Assembly (NCBI GenBank): GCA_027186245.1
Contig: CP114489.1
Span: 11,043,501 to 11,107,500, forward strand
DNA length: 64,000 nucleotides
DNA from: Coriaria nepalensis
Lineage: Eukaryota; Streptophyta; Magnoliopsida; Cucurbitales; Coriariaceae
Reading direction: 5' to 3'
The position numbers were made by a program, and so were the translations under genes. Under the pieces are notes generated by a model that saw only the letters and a list, made by a program, of their open reading frames with translations, did not search any database and had not been told where the DNA came from. This document shows, piece after piece, positions 34,168 to 46,122 of the stretch. The number at the start of each line of letters is the position of its first letter. Within the stretch, counting starts at the first letter, position 1.

Positions 34168-35528
34168 TTGTCCGGCAATCAGACACCTGTGTTGAACATT
34201 GCAGAAGAAAAGAATTCAGTATTGGTCGCCGTTGGATCTGTTCCTAAGCTAAAGTCAGCCATCGGATCTGATACCAAACAACCAATTAGAACTATTTAAA
34301 ATTACTTTTACGTAGTTCCTGGGAAAAAAAAAAAAGAAAACTAACTAGCGTTTTTAACGGCGGTATATCTAATCCAGAAGGAAGAAAAAGAAAGGAGAGG
34401 TTAATAGTTAAAAAAAAAACAAAAAACCCTCAAAAACTCATAAACCATTAAAAGTGATGAATTCATAAGCTAAGTTGTGAAGAATCAGCATCAAATCAAG
34501 ATATCAAGGTCATGTAGCTGGAAATCGAGCTGAAAAAGGATCATAAATTAACGAATCAAAGAGAAATCGAGAGTTTAATGAGCGAAAATCATACCTGAAA
34601 GGATAGATGAAGCTGGAGATGATAGATCTGAAAGTTTCGAGCTCTAGAACCTCAGGAAACAAGAATCTGGACTGCGTTCATTTTGGACCGTCGATTTAGA
34701 TCGTAGAGAGAGAGAAAGTGAGATAATTAAAATATCAGGGGTCTGAGGGGAAGGGGAGAGAGAGAGAGGCAGCGGGTACTGGTGAATGACTGCCCGTGAA
34801 TTTTCAGTCATGTTTCGGGCAGAACGGGTAGCGTACTCATCACATTGTTTCGGGCTGCCCCGATGAACTTCGGTCATTCGGTGGACAATTATTGGGGGGC
34901 CCTGTATTTGTTCTTAACTAATTAAAATTTTTTTTTTCAGTTTTCTATGAGGTCCCCAAATTTTCATTAAATTACAATTTCTCATCTTTTTTTCTTCACA
35001 TATTTCAACCGTATCCTTTTCTCTCTCTTTAAATTAGTTGGGAAATGGACTGCAGTATCACAAGTCCGAATTAGCTGGGCCCCTGCCGATAGTCCTTACA
35101 AGAGCAAATCATGTCTGAAAATGGAATATGCTAGTAGCGTCTCTAACAACAGTTTGCCTCCCAACACACTAAAGATTGTACATTATCCTTGAAGTCGTAT
35201 TTTCCGGCATACTTACCGACCCGAAAGCAATTGCCAATTTCTCACTATGATGTTGCAAAATCTCCTCAGCTTCTTCCCGGAGATTATGAAGTACATATTT
35301 CGGTATCAGGAAATCTTCTCATCTCTTTAGCATCATACATTGACATCAAAGCATTTCCTACCGCTCCGTAAGTGTCAAATTCGATCCGAATAATATAACC
35401 GTGGATCTATTTGCCTTTCATATATATTGTTACCGTGTGATATAAAAGAAAATTTGCATTATTTAATACTATTTTACGAATGATGTAAAAAATTATGTAG
35501 TTTGCAAGGCAAGAAAGAAAAAAAAATG
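34168..35528. other. Leader of the acidic-protein gene and intergenic DNA
   Basis: 5' UTR exon to 34595 and upstream, with GA runs at 34705-34718 and 34757-34768 that end near a probable transcription start. From about 34880 to 35528 no gene is seen; the right end is the 3' flank of GGT. Confidence 0.5.
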
Positions 35529-37759
35529 TCAAAAACCAGATGGAAATCCACCTTTTCTTGGATCACTCACAGCAACAAGCTCTCCAACACTTTCTTCATT
35601 CCCTTCAAAGTTGTCTGAATCTTGTACAATAAATTGGCAAATAGACCCACCAGAAAGGCTTGCTAAGACATGGCCCTTCTTCATCAACTCTTCTCTTACC
35701 TCTCTCCCTACCTCAAAATGTCCTCCATTCACAGTTGTCCAGTTCTCATAGTACACTACATTTGGTATAAGCTGTTTCCCACATATTAAACCACAAAAAA
35801 AGGGAAATCATATTCCAAGATTAATTAATTATAATTAAGCTTGGTTAATTAAGATAAATAAATGATTAAAAAACCTGATGATAAACTCTTGGAGCTAAGA
35901 CAGATGACAATGGATCCATCCGTCTAGCAAAATGATTCAATAGAACCCCGGCAGTTGCAGATATGATATAAACTCCGCCGCTCGCCCCGATCACACCTTT
36001 CAATCTATCATCCTGTTAAATATTTCAAATTTTAAATAAACGATATGTTATAGAACCCAAATGAACAGCACGGTTTAATATGTATGGTCGAGATATATAT
36101 ATATAATATACATGGGTTGTACCTCAAGGACAATAGTAGGGGCCATAGAAGATAACGGTCTCTTTCCGGGCCGGATGAAATTGGGCGGTGCAGGTGGTGC
36201 CTGATTGGAGGAACAATTACTTGGAATTGAGAAATCATCCATTTCGTTGTTCAGGACTATTCCGGTACTTGAAGAAAGTTTCCAAGCGCCAAAATATGAG
36301 TTCACCGTACTTGTCATGGAGACGGCATTCCGTTCCCGGTCTATGACTGATAAATGACTAGTACCATGATCTTTGACTTGATTCCACCTAATTTTGTTAA
36401 CATCAAGAAAAAATAACAAAAAGAAAATCAATATTAACGTTGATGATGAGTTACACTATAAGAGTGTCTAGAGAACATACTTGCCGCCATAATAGCCAGG
36501 ATTGAAAGTCCTATTGTCATATATAGTTTTCTTCAACTCCTCAGCGAATTTTAGAGAGAGCATATTGGATAGAAATTCAGTGATGTTGATGAAGTCTGGA
36601 TCGCCTAAATTCATCCTAACGGCAAATGTATGTTTCAGTGCTTCAATTTCTCGATGGATTCCGAGCGAGCCGGAGATTCCGGACGGAATTTCATATCGAG
36701 ATAGAATATTCAGCATCTTCACACAAAAGGAAATTGTCAGAATAAAAAGAGATTGGATAATTAATTAGGACAATCTTACTAATTAATTAATCTTACAAGT
36801 ATAACTTCCGGACCACCAGAAGGAGGAGGCATGGTAAGTATTTTAAACCCAAGAAAATCCGTCGAGATCGGTTCGCGTATTTTGACTCGGTATCCTTGCA
36901 GGTCCTCCATGGATAATATCCCTCCAATATTCCTAACATCATTGACAAAACTAACTCCAATCGATCCGTTATAGAAAACCGCTGCCCCATGTTTCGAAAC
37001 CGCCCTCAATGTCTTTGCTAGTTTCTTGTTGTAACAAACATCACCGGGCTGCAAAAGGCTTCCGTTCAAAGTAAAAAGATGCCTAAGCCCTTTATCCGTG
37101 AAAATACCCGATTCTGTTTGTACCATTTGGAAGTGGAGGTAAGGCGATATCCTAAATCCCCGGCTAGCAAGACGCTGAGCTGGTCGGACGAGCCTCTTCC
37201 ATGGAAGCCTTCCGTGTTTCAACCACGCTGTATGTAGGCCTGCTAATTCCCCCGGGATCGCCACTGAGAGGGGCCCGGTTGATTTCAATGTAGTATTGCC
37301 ATCATACATGTTCTGATAAATAGTTGGTAATAATAACTTAATAAGGGGGGGGAAAAAAAGAGTTATGATCAAAATGGTGTTAGTTTTAAAACCTTAGACA
37401 ACCTCGGAAGATAGTAATGGGGCCGTTTCTCTCATGTCAATCGATTGTGCTTTGCCGTTGGCTGACCTGACAAGCATAAAGGCACCTCCGCCTATGCCGC
37501 TTGATGCAGGGCTGACTACTCCTAAACAGAGAGCAGCAGCCACTGATGCATCTACTGCGTGGCCTCCTTCTTGTAGGACCCGCATTCCGATCTTGGAACA
37601 GCGGTAATCGTCCGTGGCGATTGCACCATGCCGAGCTATGATTTCAGAAGGTTGAGATTTGACCGGACGGTTAGTAGAGTGGAGGCTTGAAACTGAAGGT
37701 CGGGATGATACAAACACTAATGCAAGCAGTAGCCATAGCATCAGCAGAGCTGCATCCAC
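35529..37759 (-). CDS. GGT1: Gamma-glutamyltranspeptidase, apoplastic GGT1/GGT2 type
   Basis: GGT cleaves the gamma-glutamyl bond of glutathione and its conjugates outside the cell and feeds the gamma-glutamyl cycle (known). Exons: 37759-37403, 37312-36797, 36716-36481, 36387-36123, 36012-35875 and 35771-35529, giving 584 residues. A signal peptide is clear (LLMLWLLLALVFVSS). Conserved blocks: ATDDYRCSKIGMRVLQEGGH, GIGGGAFMLVR, SIDMRETAP and TMPPPSGGPEVIL. The autocatalytic nucleophile is Thr379 in DHGTSHLSVID, which would give large and small subunits of about 378 and 206 residues. Downstream NNEMDDFS and GKRPLSSMAPTIV are typical substrate-binding segments. Length and key residues are intact. 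Arabidopsis GGT1/GGT2 sit next to BORR and PPR5 genes, as here. I cannot separate GGT1 from GGT2 by eye. Confidence 0.95.
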
Positions 37760-40375
37760 ATATAGATAATTAGATATGTGTACTTACTACATTAGCAGAA
37801 GATCCAGATAAGTTAAATATGAACTTTCTAATTCTACGATTATGAAACATAGAAATTGCTTTCCTTTCCCATTTTCTCGCGGCCCGAACAGATGTTTAAA
37901 AATAAACTAGAACTAATCAACTTTTACCAAAAAGAAGAAAAAAAACCATCAAATTATAGAAAAAGTCACTCACACGGCATACTTTGCTTCTTCTTCTTCT
38001 CCATCAAATTGAGATCAGACCACCTTTATTGTTTGATAAGCACTGAATCCTTCCTCCTAATAAGGAACCAAGTTGCTTTAGCCTTGTCTTGCTGCTTTTC
38101 AGGCTCCTTTTTCTTGAATGGTTGTTCTTTTCCCAGGTGCTTTAAGGGTTTCGTTTTCATGCAAGTTTAACTTCCTTCGCTTGATATAAGAAAAGAAAGT
38201 TGGTGACGGCATTGATTCTTAATTAGTTTATCCTTTTTGCTGCCAAGTAATCGTAGAAAGAAAATGGTCCAAAAATCACTACTTCAAAATTTCAATTGAA
38301 CCTTGATATGAACTGATCAGTTTTGCATAAAGAACAAATGGGAACAATGGAAACGTAGATGAAGAAGCCAGAAGGCATCTCTGATTTTTTCTCTCTGATT
38401 TTTTATTTATTTTTTAATAATTATAAATTATAAATTATTTTATTAATTTCGATTCAATAAATATTCTGACCATTAAATTTTCAAAGTAAATATAATGACA
38501 TTTGAGAGTTACTTAAAAAATAAAATTAAATACAATCTAAATTTCAACAATTAATAAAGATATAAAAATGTATAAAGGTATTAAATATATCTTAATCAAA
38601 GTTTATTTATTTATTTATTTATTTATATTTTTCAATTACAAATCATATTTTCTAACTTTTAATTACTTTAATTTCTCATATCCTAAAAAATTATAATAAA
38701 ACAATAAGGTAAAAATAATAATAAAAATAACTCTTAATATTAATGTTAACCTCTATCTAATATCATATATAAAAATAAAATAATGTTATTTATTTAGTAA
38801 TAGTCAATCACTTTCTTTCTTCCATTAAAAAACCTACTAACTTTATTTAAGCAACTCAATTATACTTTGAATTGACATATATCTACATTTACGAAAATTC
38901 TTCTTATTCTTCTCTTCCTTTTCTTTTCGTCTTTCTTTTTCATATGTCATTTAGATCATGTTTCTAATTTTAATTCATTCTAATTTGACAGGTTGTAGAT
39001 AATTTTCAAACCTATATGAGTTTGAAGGTACATGTTTTTCATATATCTATTTATTTCTTCTAACAATGATACTATTTCATATTTCTTTAATACGCAATTA
39101 TACTTTAGGTAATATACAGAGGCGGTTCGTAATCGATAGAATATATCAATTATACTTTAGGCAATATACATTAAATTTGGGATTCTTTTGATATCATATA
39201 TATCAGTAGTTATTCTGACTGAGATACCATTTTCAGATCAATTGATATCAGAGTCTTAAATCGACCATAGACATCCGAGTTTGAAATCCTCGTAGGAGCG
39301 GATCCCATTCAAAATGGTTATTGGAGAGGTGGGGAAGATTTAAGATAAGTTCAGCTGTTATTCTAACTATATAATTTTTAGAATCTTATATTTTTTAGAG
39401 AAAAAAATTAATTTATTAAATGTGTGAAAATATTTTATTAATTATTTTAAATTTTTTTATATTTATCGTAAACATGATATTAATATCGCATTTCTTACTT
39501 TATAACAGAATTGAATATGATAATATATATATATTAGCATGATAAATTTATTAGGAAAAATAACTATGTATTAGGAGTCTTACTTTTTATACTAAATTAA
39601 ATAATATATTATGAGTGACGATCACGTTTTTAATAATTACATTTAATTTTGATAAATTAATAATTTATTTAATAATTAATTAGTTTAGTCATATAAATCA
39701 CATTACATAATTAAGTATTTATGAAATCCGATTGATTTTGCTTAATAGTTATTTATAAATATAAATTTTCAAAATTTATTTGTTATTTGTAATATCTAAC
39801 AAACAAGTATTCGGGATCTTTGAGGTCTCCGTCGAATTAAAAAGAAAAAGAAAAAAAAAAAGGGACTTAAAAAAATAATGACGTTGAATCTAGATTTGGG
39901 CCGATGTGGTGGACTTGGGCCTTAAAGTCTGGACTGGCGAGTGCAAAATAGGTTAGTTATTACACGCTCATAGGCCGCAAGTAATTTACCTGCTCTTTTT
40001 CCCGACCCATTACCCTCCCTCGTTCGAAATTTTCTTGCCGCCCAAATCTTGCTCCCCAAAATTCACACACGGTTCCTCACCGGCGGGAAAGAGAGAGAGT
40101 GAGAAGCATAAGTCGACGGTGATTCTCCGGTGAATTGAGCCTACACTTTTCCTTTCCGGCGAGTAGCTTCCATTCTCCACAATTTATGTTTCACATCTAA
40201 TTCTTTTGCATTTTTTTTTTTTTTTTTTTGCATCCATTGATTATTTCTGCCAATTGGAATTATTATAGTGGAGATTCCTCGTTTTCATGGAGATAATTGA
40301 TATATTGTTCTATTTTCATATTTTGAGGTGCTAGTCTCAAGCTTCATCGCCAGATTGCTGAGAGAAACTAATCCA
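37760..40375. other. 2.6 kb AT-rich intergenic DNA between divergent GGT and BORR
   Basis: Promoters of both genes plus AT-rich filler. A (TTTA)n run lies at 38601-38626. At about 39225-39300 a segment with 'gatatcagagtc' and 'gagtttgaaatcctcg' recalls tRNA-derived (SINE-like) boxes, too weak to call. BORR promoter motifs: TTGGGCC near 39896-39902 and 39915-39921, and TTTCCCGCC-like GGCGGGAAA at about 40082-40090, an E2F-type site fitting a cell-cycle gene. A poly-T run is at 40211-40229. Confidence 0.5.
40082..40090 (+). promoter_or_regulatory. E2F-like site upstream of BORR
   Basis: GGCGGGAAA fits the plant E2F consensus (TTTSSCGC or its complement), about 290 bp before the start of a mitotic gene. 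Regulation by E2F is inferred from motif and gene role. Confidence 0.4.
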
Positions 40376-41871
40376 ATGGCAAAGCGAAGAGCGAAGAAAG
40401 TCGTAAAAAAATCTCACTCATCACCCGAAGGAGAAGAAAATGGCCTGGAAACAAAGGAATCTCAAGGTGAAAAGCAACAATCTAAATTGTCTGATGAGGA
40501 TGGTACGTTCTTGCTCCCTTCAGGATTTTTTAGTTTCGAATCCATGGAGTTTTATTTGCGAGATTCTGCAAAAAAAGAATTTCTCTCAATAAGTTTAGGT
40601 TTTCGTTTTTGTTTTTTGTTTTCATTGTGTTTTAAGTTGAGCGTCAAAGTATAGCAATTCGAGCTACTCGAGACATGGAGATTGAGCGTTTGCTTACAGA
40701 ACTGCGTTTACTACGCTCCTACTTCAACAAAGACCAGCTGCAAAGTCTTCTACTGCAATTTGTGGAAGAAAATCTTCCTAATCTTTCAGTTGCAGCAAGT
40801 GGTAGAAATGGGGAAATAGAAATGCAATGGTTCGAGAAAGCTGGTAATTTATCTAAGAGACCAGCTGAAGGGATAGATGTACATACCTCTCTTTTGCATC
40901 GCTTGTCCATAGCTTATCCTCATTGCTCTTCTGCAATGCACTCTTTGTCTAGTTTTCAACTCTCCAACAAAAGAGGTATTACTACTGAGCTTGGAGTTCA
41001 GATCCATGGATTTGATATCTGTTCTTGGAGCGCTCAATGTTATTTTGCATTTTTATTTTGATTTCTGGCAGGCGGAACAAGTCGTTTGGGTGCTTATAAT
41101 ATGCAGATTCAGGACTTTGTACGTGATTTTAGTTTTTTAAAGATTAAAGTTCTAATTTGAAATGGGGTTTCCTGATTGTGAAGCAGAACAAAGAAGTGTA
41201 TTCTATGAAAAGCTTTTTTGAAGTTGATGCTCAATTTAGACTAATAGATATGTACTGAAATTCCTGCTTTTCTAGGCTTCGGAGGAGTCATTTGATACAC
41301 TGATGCTCGGGATACCGGACGGTCTCCAAACTCCCGGGGTTGGTTGCTTCTCGATAATTATTTCCACAGTTTCTTCTGTGGTATTTCTAATACGAATTTC
41401 ATAAACACGCAACTTTGTCTATATATGTATATATACATACATACATACATATATATATATATATATTTGGGTTTGGTGATTTTCCTCATTATACTAGGAT
41501 CGTCTCCTTTTTTTAGTTATAGTGTGAGCAGTTACGAAGTTTACATGAGATGCTCAAATGATTTTAGTTTTCTGTCCGACTGTTTTTCAGATGAGTAATC
41601 AAAGACTGTCAATTGGGATGACTCCCAAAACTTTACGGCAGCCTAAGCCGGGGGAGATGCTTGTTTCTGTCCATGGCTCACCCCTTGGTGTCTACAAAGA
41701 AGACAACATGGAAACAATACAGGGTATGAAAACTTGTAGCAACCCTCTTCTGACCTTGCTAAAATAAGCTTTTTCCATTTTTTTCGTGTATTTTTCCCCC
41801 TTAAAATCTTGTCATGTTTCTGAGTTCTGACTATGTTTAACTGACTATGTACAGAGTCTGAAGAAGATTAA
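40376..41871 (+). CDS. BORR: Borealin-related protein (BORR), chromosomal passenger complex subunit
   Basis: Plant Borealin joins INCENP and Survivin-like partners to target Aurora kinase to centromeres and the phragmoplast (known from the Arabidopsis gene). Exons: 40376-40502, 40637-40975, 41072-41118, 41276-41338, 41591-41723 and 41855-41871, all in phase, giving 241 residues. The N-terminus is basic (MAKRRAKKVVKKSH), then comes a predicted helical region (EIERLLTELRLLRSYF, KDQLQSLLLQFVEENLPN) that should form the three-helix bundle, and a C-terminal part with TPKTLRQPKPGEMLVSVHGSPLG, ending in ESEED. The last exon has only five codons. I preferred Met at 40376 to the in-frame upstream Met at 40328 because the latter adds an atypical hydrophobic stretch. 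It is convergent with PPR5. Confidence 0.88.
41424..41466. repeat. TA/CATA simple repeat in a BORR intron
   Basis: An alternating TATA/CATACATA tract in the intron between exons 4 and 5. Confidence 0.8.
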
Positions 41872-42212
41872 CCTGCTCATGGGATGCTTTTGGCCGTAGT
41901 AGACTTGAAGCATTATGGTAGAAAAACCTAAAATGTTGTATTTTTTGCTTGTAAGATTATAACATTAAGTGAAAATATCTCTACTTTTAAGAGTATGCAA
42001 CCTAAAGTACACTGAGCACTCAAATTGTTGGGTATGCAACCGGGATTGTTTCCTGTGTCGATTATACAATCAGCAGTAGGCTATGTTTACAATAACAATC
42101 ATCCAGTAATAACAAAAGGAAGGGTGTATAAGAACAAAATTGATCATATTTCATTCAAAGAATTGTGATGGATAATTAGACAAGAATTAGAAGAATACAG
42201 ACCCAAACATAA

Positions 42213-44021
42213 TCAAGTTTTCTCATTACTTTTTGAGTTTCTGACACCAGTTTTGGTGCTTTTAGATCTATTACTAGAGGGTGATGAAGACCCAAACGCT
42301 CCCAAAGCATCTAAAAAGAATTTCTTATTCGGGATAATGCCATCTCTGTCCATATGCATCGACAGCTTTTTTATAAGCTCCGCCATGTTGGCCTTAGTAT
42401 AAGCTTTATAGAGAAGCTTATAAGTCGACGAATTCGGAAAAACCCTAATACTACCCGCTCTTTCAAAAAGCATATCCGCCTCCATATGCAGACCATTCAT
42501 GCAATAAACATCAAGCATGGCATTAAGAGTAGATACTTTCATCTCCTTCCCTGAATCAACCATTGCATCAAATACTTCTCTTGCCCTAGAAACATAGTCA
42601 CAAAGGCCACACATCATTATAAGACTCTCATAAGTAATATAGCTTGGTGTATACCCCAAATCCTTCATCTTCTGAAAAACATTTTCAGCTTTCTCTCGAA
42701 GCCGTGCCTTGCCATAGTTAATAATCATAGAGTTGAAAGTAGGTAATGTAGGTTTCTCCTTGGACCATAACAAGCTCTTAAACACTTGCTCCATTTTCTC
42801 AAACTCTTGCTTCTTCCCATAAGAATCAATTAACAGATTGAAAGTGATTATATCCGGCTTCAATTGATTACTTTTCATACGAGAAAGAACAGATTCCATT
42901 TCCCTAATCATCCCGTTTTTCCCATAAGCATCCATAACACCATTATACGTATAACTATCCGGAGTAATAATGCTCTCTTCAAGATCCTTAAACAATACAT
43001 TGACTTGTTCCAAGTTTTTCGCTTGAGCAAAAGCTCTTAAAAGGATGTTGTAAGTGACTATGTTGGGATTACACCGATCGATCCCTTTCATTTTTTCAAA
43101 GTACCTAAGAGCTTTATCTAAAGCTTTTGCTTTGTCTTTTGAGTGAAGATGGGCTGTTATGACTGCATTGTAAACGGAAGTATCAGGCCTACACCCGCTA
43201 TTACGCATTTCTGAGAAGAGCCACATTGCCATTCGGGTTTGGCCTTTCTTGCCCATAACGGAGATTAGTTTTGAATAAACCCCATTATCGGCTATATACC
43301 AGCGTTGTTTTTGCATCCATCTGAACACCTGAATTTGAAAATATGTCACAAATCTCATTAAAAATGAAAAATCGCACCATTTTGAACAAGATATACAGTT
43401 AGAATTTCATAAAATGAAAGCTAAAACATTTTTTTTGGTTGAAAAAATAAAGATAACTTAAAGGTATCAGAAACGAAGAATCAAAGAAATTCAATCTCCA
43501 AAAAAAAAAAAAAACAATTCCTAATGCCATGTATATTTATATAAGTACACATGTACAAACTGAAAAGCGCGAAAATCCCAAAATTTAGAACAAGCTGAAC
43601 AGCTCGAATTTCATACACTAAGGTAGCAGAAATGCAGAATGGGAAATTTCCAGAGAGAGGTAGAGCGAACCTCGAGGCATTGAAGCCACTTATCGCTTTT
43701 CCCGAGCTCTTCAAAGAGAAGAAAGCAGTGTTCAGTTCTGACAACCCTAACGTACTTATTGAGCGTCTTAAGCAGCGGTTCTTTGTCGCTGAAATTTCTC
43801 ATAATCGTGCGAACCAGATCTTCGGCTTCTGATCTGTCGGTTTTGGCCTTTGATTTCAGCTTGAGACGAGTAGAGACGCAGGCTATTCGCAAGGAAGCTG
43901 GATTCCGAAAGAACAATTTCTGCTGAGGAAGCCATTGATTAGAGAGTCGGTTGTTTTGATGGGAAGGCTGGATGAATGAGGATGCCGATTGGAGATGCTG
44001 AGAAGGTAAGCTTAGAAGCAT
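42213..44021 (-). CDS. PPR5: Pentatricopeptide repeat protein, PPR5/EMB2453-like, chloroplast
   Basis: A P-class PPR protein. Maize PPR5 stabilises and helps splice plastid trnG-UCC; the Arabidopsis orthologue is embryo-essential (known). Two exons: 44021-43671 and 43328-42213, giving 488 residues, close to the usual length. The N-terminus is Ser/Gln/Arg-rich with few acidic residues, a likely plastid transit peptide. From about residue 110 on, around ten PPR motifs are seen (VYSKLISVMGKKGQTRMAMW, VYNAVITAHLH, VTYNILLRAFAQAKNLEQVN, YTYNGVMDAYGKNGMI, ITFNLLIDSYGKKQEF and so on). The C-terminus is Ser/Lys-rich. Exon 1 and its flanks are present as broken copies at 49786-50030 and 53395-53710, each just upstream of another P450 locus. 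Confidence 0.92.
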
Positions 44022-44195
44022 AACTATATTCTAGGGATTGGATTTTGCATTTTCGGTGGGCTAGAGCCTTGAAGAAGTTTGACGCTTGCGGTGGATTTTG
44101 AAATATTATGAAGTTTTGTGGGGGGTGGAAAAAGGAAATAACGAAAAATAAGGAAGTAGAAGTTAAAAGAGTGGAAATATATAAATTGCGGGGTT

Positions 44196-44267
44196 TGAAC
44201 CCGACGTGAATCGAACACGCAACCTTCTGATCTGGAGTCAGACGCGCAACCATTGCGCCACGGATCC
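44196..44267 (-). tRNA. trnW: tRNA-Trp(CCA)
   Basis: A 72-base cloverleaf on the minus strand. The acceptor stem GGATCCG pairs with CGGGTTC (with G-U pairs), and the discriminator base is A. The anticodon stem TCTGA/TCAGA encloses loop CTCCAGA with anticodon CCA. The T arm carries GTTCGATTC and the D arm starts TGGCGCAATGG. No intron. It lies between the PPR5 start and the first P450 remnant; a T-run terminator candidate is at about 44164-44167 on the minus strand. Confidence 0.96.
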
Positions 44268-44325
44268 GCACATCTACTTATGCACAGAGGTTATCTTAAA
44301 TTTGTTTTCTACCCCAAAAAAACTC

Positions 44326-45403
44326 CATGGCGGTCATGGACAACTCTTTTATTGCTTATTTTTTGTTTTCTCGTACAGTCATGGCTAACCAAATATAGGA
44401 ACAAGAACAAGACATTACCTCCTGGTCCAAAAGGGCTCCCAATTTTTGGGAGCCTTCATCTTTTAGGAGAATTCTCTCATAGAGATTCTCCAATCCTTAG
44501 CGCAAAATCACGGCTCTATCATGTACATGCAATTGGCTTAATGCTGGCTGTCATCGTTTCATCACCTGAAGCAATTAGAGCTCTTCCTTAAAACCTATGA
44601 CCATTATTTTTGCTAGCAGACCATCTGTCCTTGCTGCAAAATACATCGCTTACGAGCAGAAGAATCTCGGGTTCGCTAAATACGGTTCGTACTGGCGAAA
44701 ACTGCGTAAGATGTGCACTCTCGAGCTGCTTAGCAATCTCAAGATCAACTCTTTCAAATCCACGAGAAAACAGGAGATTTTTCTGTTGACTCAGAGCCTT
44801 AGAGATGATGCTAGTAAGGGCAGTGTTGTTGATCTTACTGCCAAAGTTTCGGGTGTAAATGCATACATGAGCTGTTTGATGGTATTTGGGAAGAAATATA
44901 TGGATAGTGCTATTTGGGTGATTACATTCCTTTCATTGCACCACTTGATTTTCAGGGACTTACACGGCGAATGAAGGATATTGCCAAAGTGTTCGATGGT
45001 TTTTTCGACATGATAATAGACGAGCATATTCAGTTCAAAGATGAAACAAGAACTAAGGATTTTGTTGACGTTATGTTGAGCTTTATGGGGTGGTCTGAAG
45101 AAACCGAATACCGGATTGATCGGTCTCATATCAAAGCAATGATGTTGGTTAGTAAGAGCATATACAATATGAACCGTCATGTCATGGTGATAGATCTAAC
45201 GAAAATAACTAACTTCTTTGATTCAATCATTTACAGGATATGCTCTCAGCCTCACTGGACACATCGACCACTACGATCGATTGGGCAATTGCAGAGCTCA
45301 TAAAGCATCCACACATAATGAAGAAAGTTCAAAACGAAATACAAGACATAGTTGGGCTGGAGAGAATGGTAGAGGAATCAGATTTGGAAAACTTACAACC
45401 AAC
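44326..45403 (+). pseudogene. CYP736A-like P450 pseudogene, copy A (exon 1 and start of exon 2)
   Basis: Collinear with the intact P450 at 50677. The N-terminal helix, the [19 protein letters not shown] hinge and the SSPEA segment lie in one frame (to 44591). The 'FASRP ... [20 protein letters not shown]' part is in another (44597-44910), followed by a deletion and a frame change at about 44905-44914, then [20 protein letters not shown] through [17 protein letters not shown]. After an intron, exon 2 starts at about 45237 ([20 protein letters not shown]) and stops matching at about 45403, after DLENLQ. From that base the sequence continues as P450 code on the other strand. At least three frameshifts are present, so it is not functional. 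Confidence 0.88.
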
Positions 45404-45587
45404 AAACCTCTCTGGATTAAACTTCTCTGGCTCGGGCCAATTGCCAATACGTTAATTATCATACGTGCTTTTGCCGGAATGTGGAAGCCTTCAACGCTGC
45501 AATCTTCTATAGATTGGTGAGGAATCAACAATGGTGCGGGTGGATGAAGTCTGAGTATTTCCTTCATTATGTAACTTTTCTAGATCA
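45404..45587 (-). pseudogene. Inverted P450 fragment: K-helix to PERF region
   Basis: On the minus strand this reads [27 protein letters not shown] (ExxR motif present), [20 protein letters not shown], then after a frame change [13 protein letters not shown]. It should follow 45403 on the plus strand in a normal gene but is in opposite orientation. A few codons are missing before KEILR and within the DPDVWA segment. Confidence 0.85.
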
Positions 45588-45681
45588 CAATATTCTCATG
45601 TTCTTGTTCCTGTTTTTGTTTAGCCACGATGGTAGGAGATGAACAAAATAAGCAATGCTAGAGCTGTCCAAAGCCATCCCA
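45588..45681 (-). pseudogene. Inverted P450 fragment: N-terminal membrane anchor
   Basis: On the minus strand an ATG opens GWLWTALALLILFISYHR, then after a one-base shift LNKNRNKN. This is the start of a CYP736A-like protein (compare [20 protein letters not shown] in the intact copy). It runs straight into the K-helix fragment at 45587, so everything from the hinge to the I-helix has been deleted from this minus-strand copy. Confidence 0.75.
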
Positions 45682-45843
45682 TGATGGGCAGAATGTGAAG
45701 GTGAAGGGGAGAATCAAATTTTGATTGATATAAATCCATCAAAACATTGAACATAATCACATATACATACTTAACATAGAGGCATAGTTTGACTGAAATA
45801 TATATAAAACATGAGATTCCTCGGCTGATTATTCCCTTAGACA

Positions 45844-46122
45844 TCACTTCATGGATTCATGGTTCAAAATCGAAGGTGACACGTGAAGACGAGAAGTCGG
45901 AACAGCCATTAGATGCTTGGCTCTAGGACAAGATAAACCGAGCTTTTCACTAACGTCTAATTCAGATGGCAACATTCCATCTGGAAGCTCCCAATCAAAG
46001 CAATGAACAAGCTGGGCTAGAACCAGACGAACGATCGTTAAGCCTGAATGCATTCCGGGGCAGCCTCTCTTGCCCGATCCGAATGGGATTAGCTGAAAGT
46101 GACGGCTTCGGTAATCTATCAT
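45844..46122 (-). pseudogene. Inverted P450 fragment: heme-binding loop to C-terminus
   Basis: On the minus strand this reads [19 protein letters not shown] (heme Cys motif intact), [20 protein letters not shown] and [19 protein letters not shown], then stop. It lies upstream, on its own strand, of the N-terminal fragment 45681-45588, so it is the tail of one minus-strand copy followed by the head of another. Confidence 0.88.

Noticed and set aside
39225..39300. SINE-like A/B box sequence
   Set aside because: The boxes are weak and no tail or target duplication is seen; not enough to call.
43939..44271. Minus-strand frame of 110 codons
   Set aside because: It runs across the tRNA-Trp gene and the PPR5 leader in another frame.
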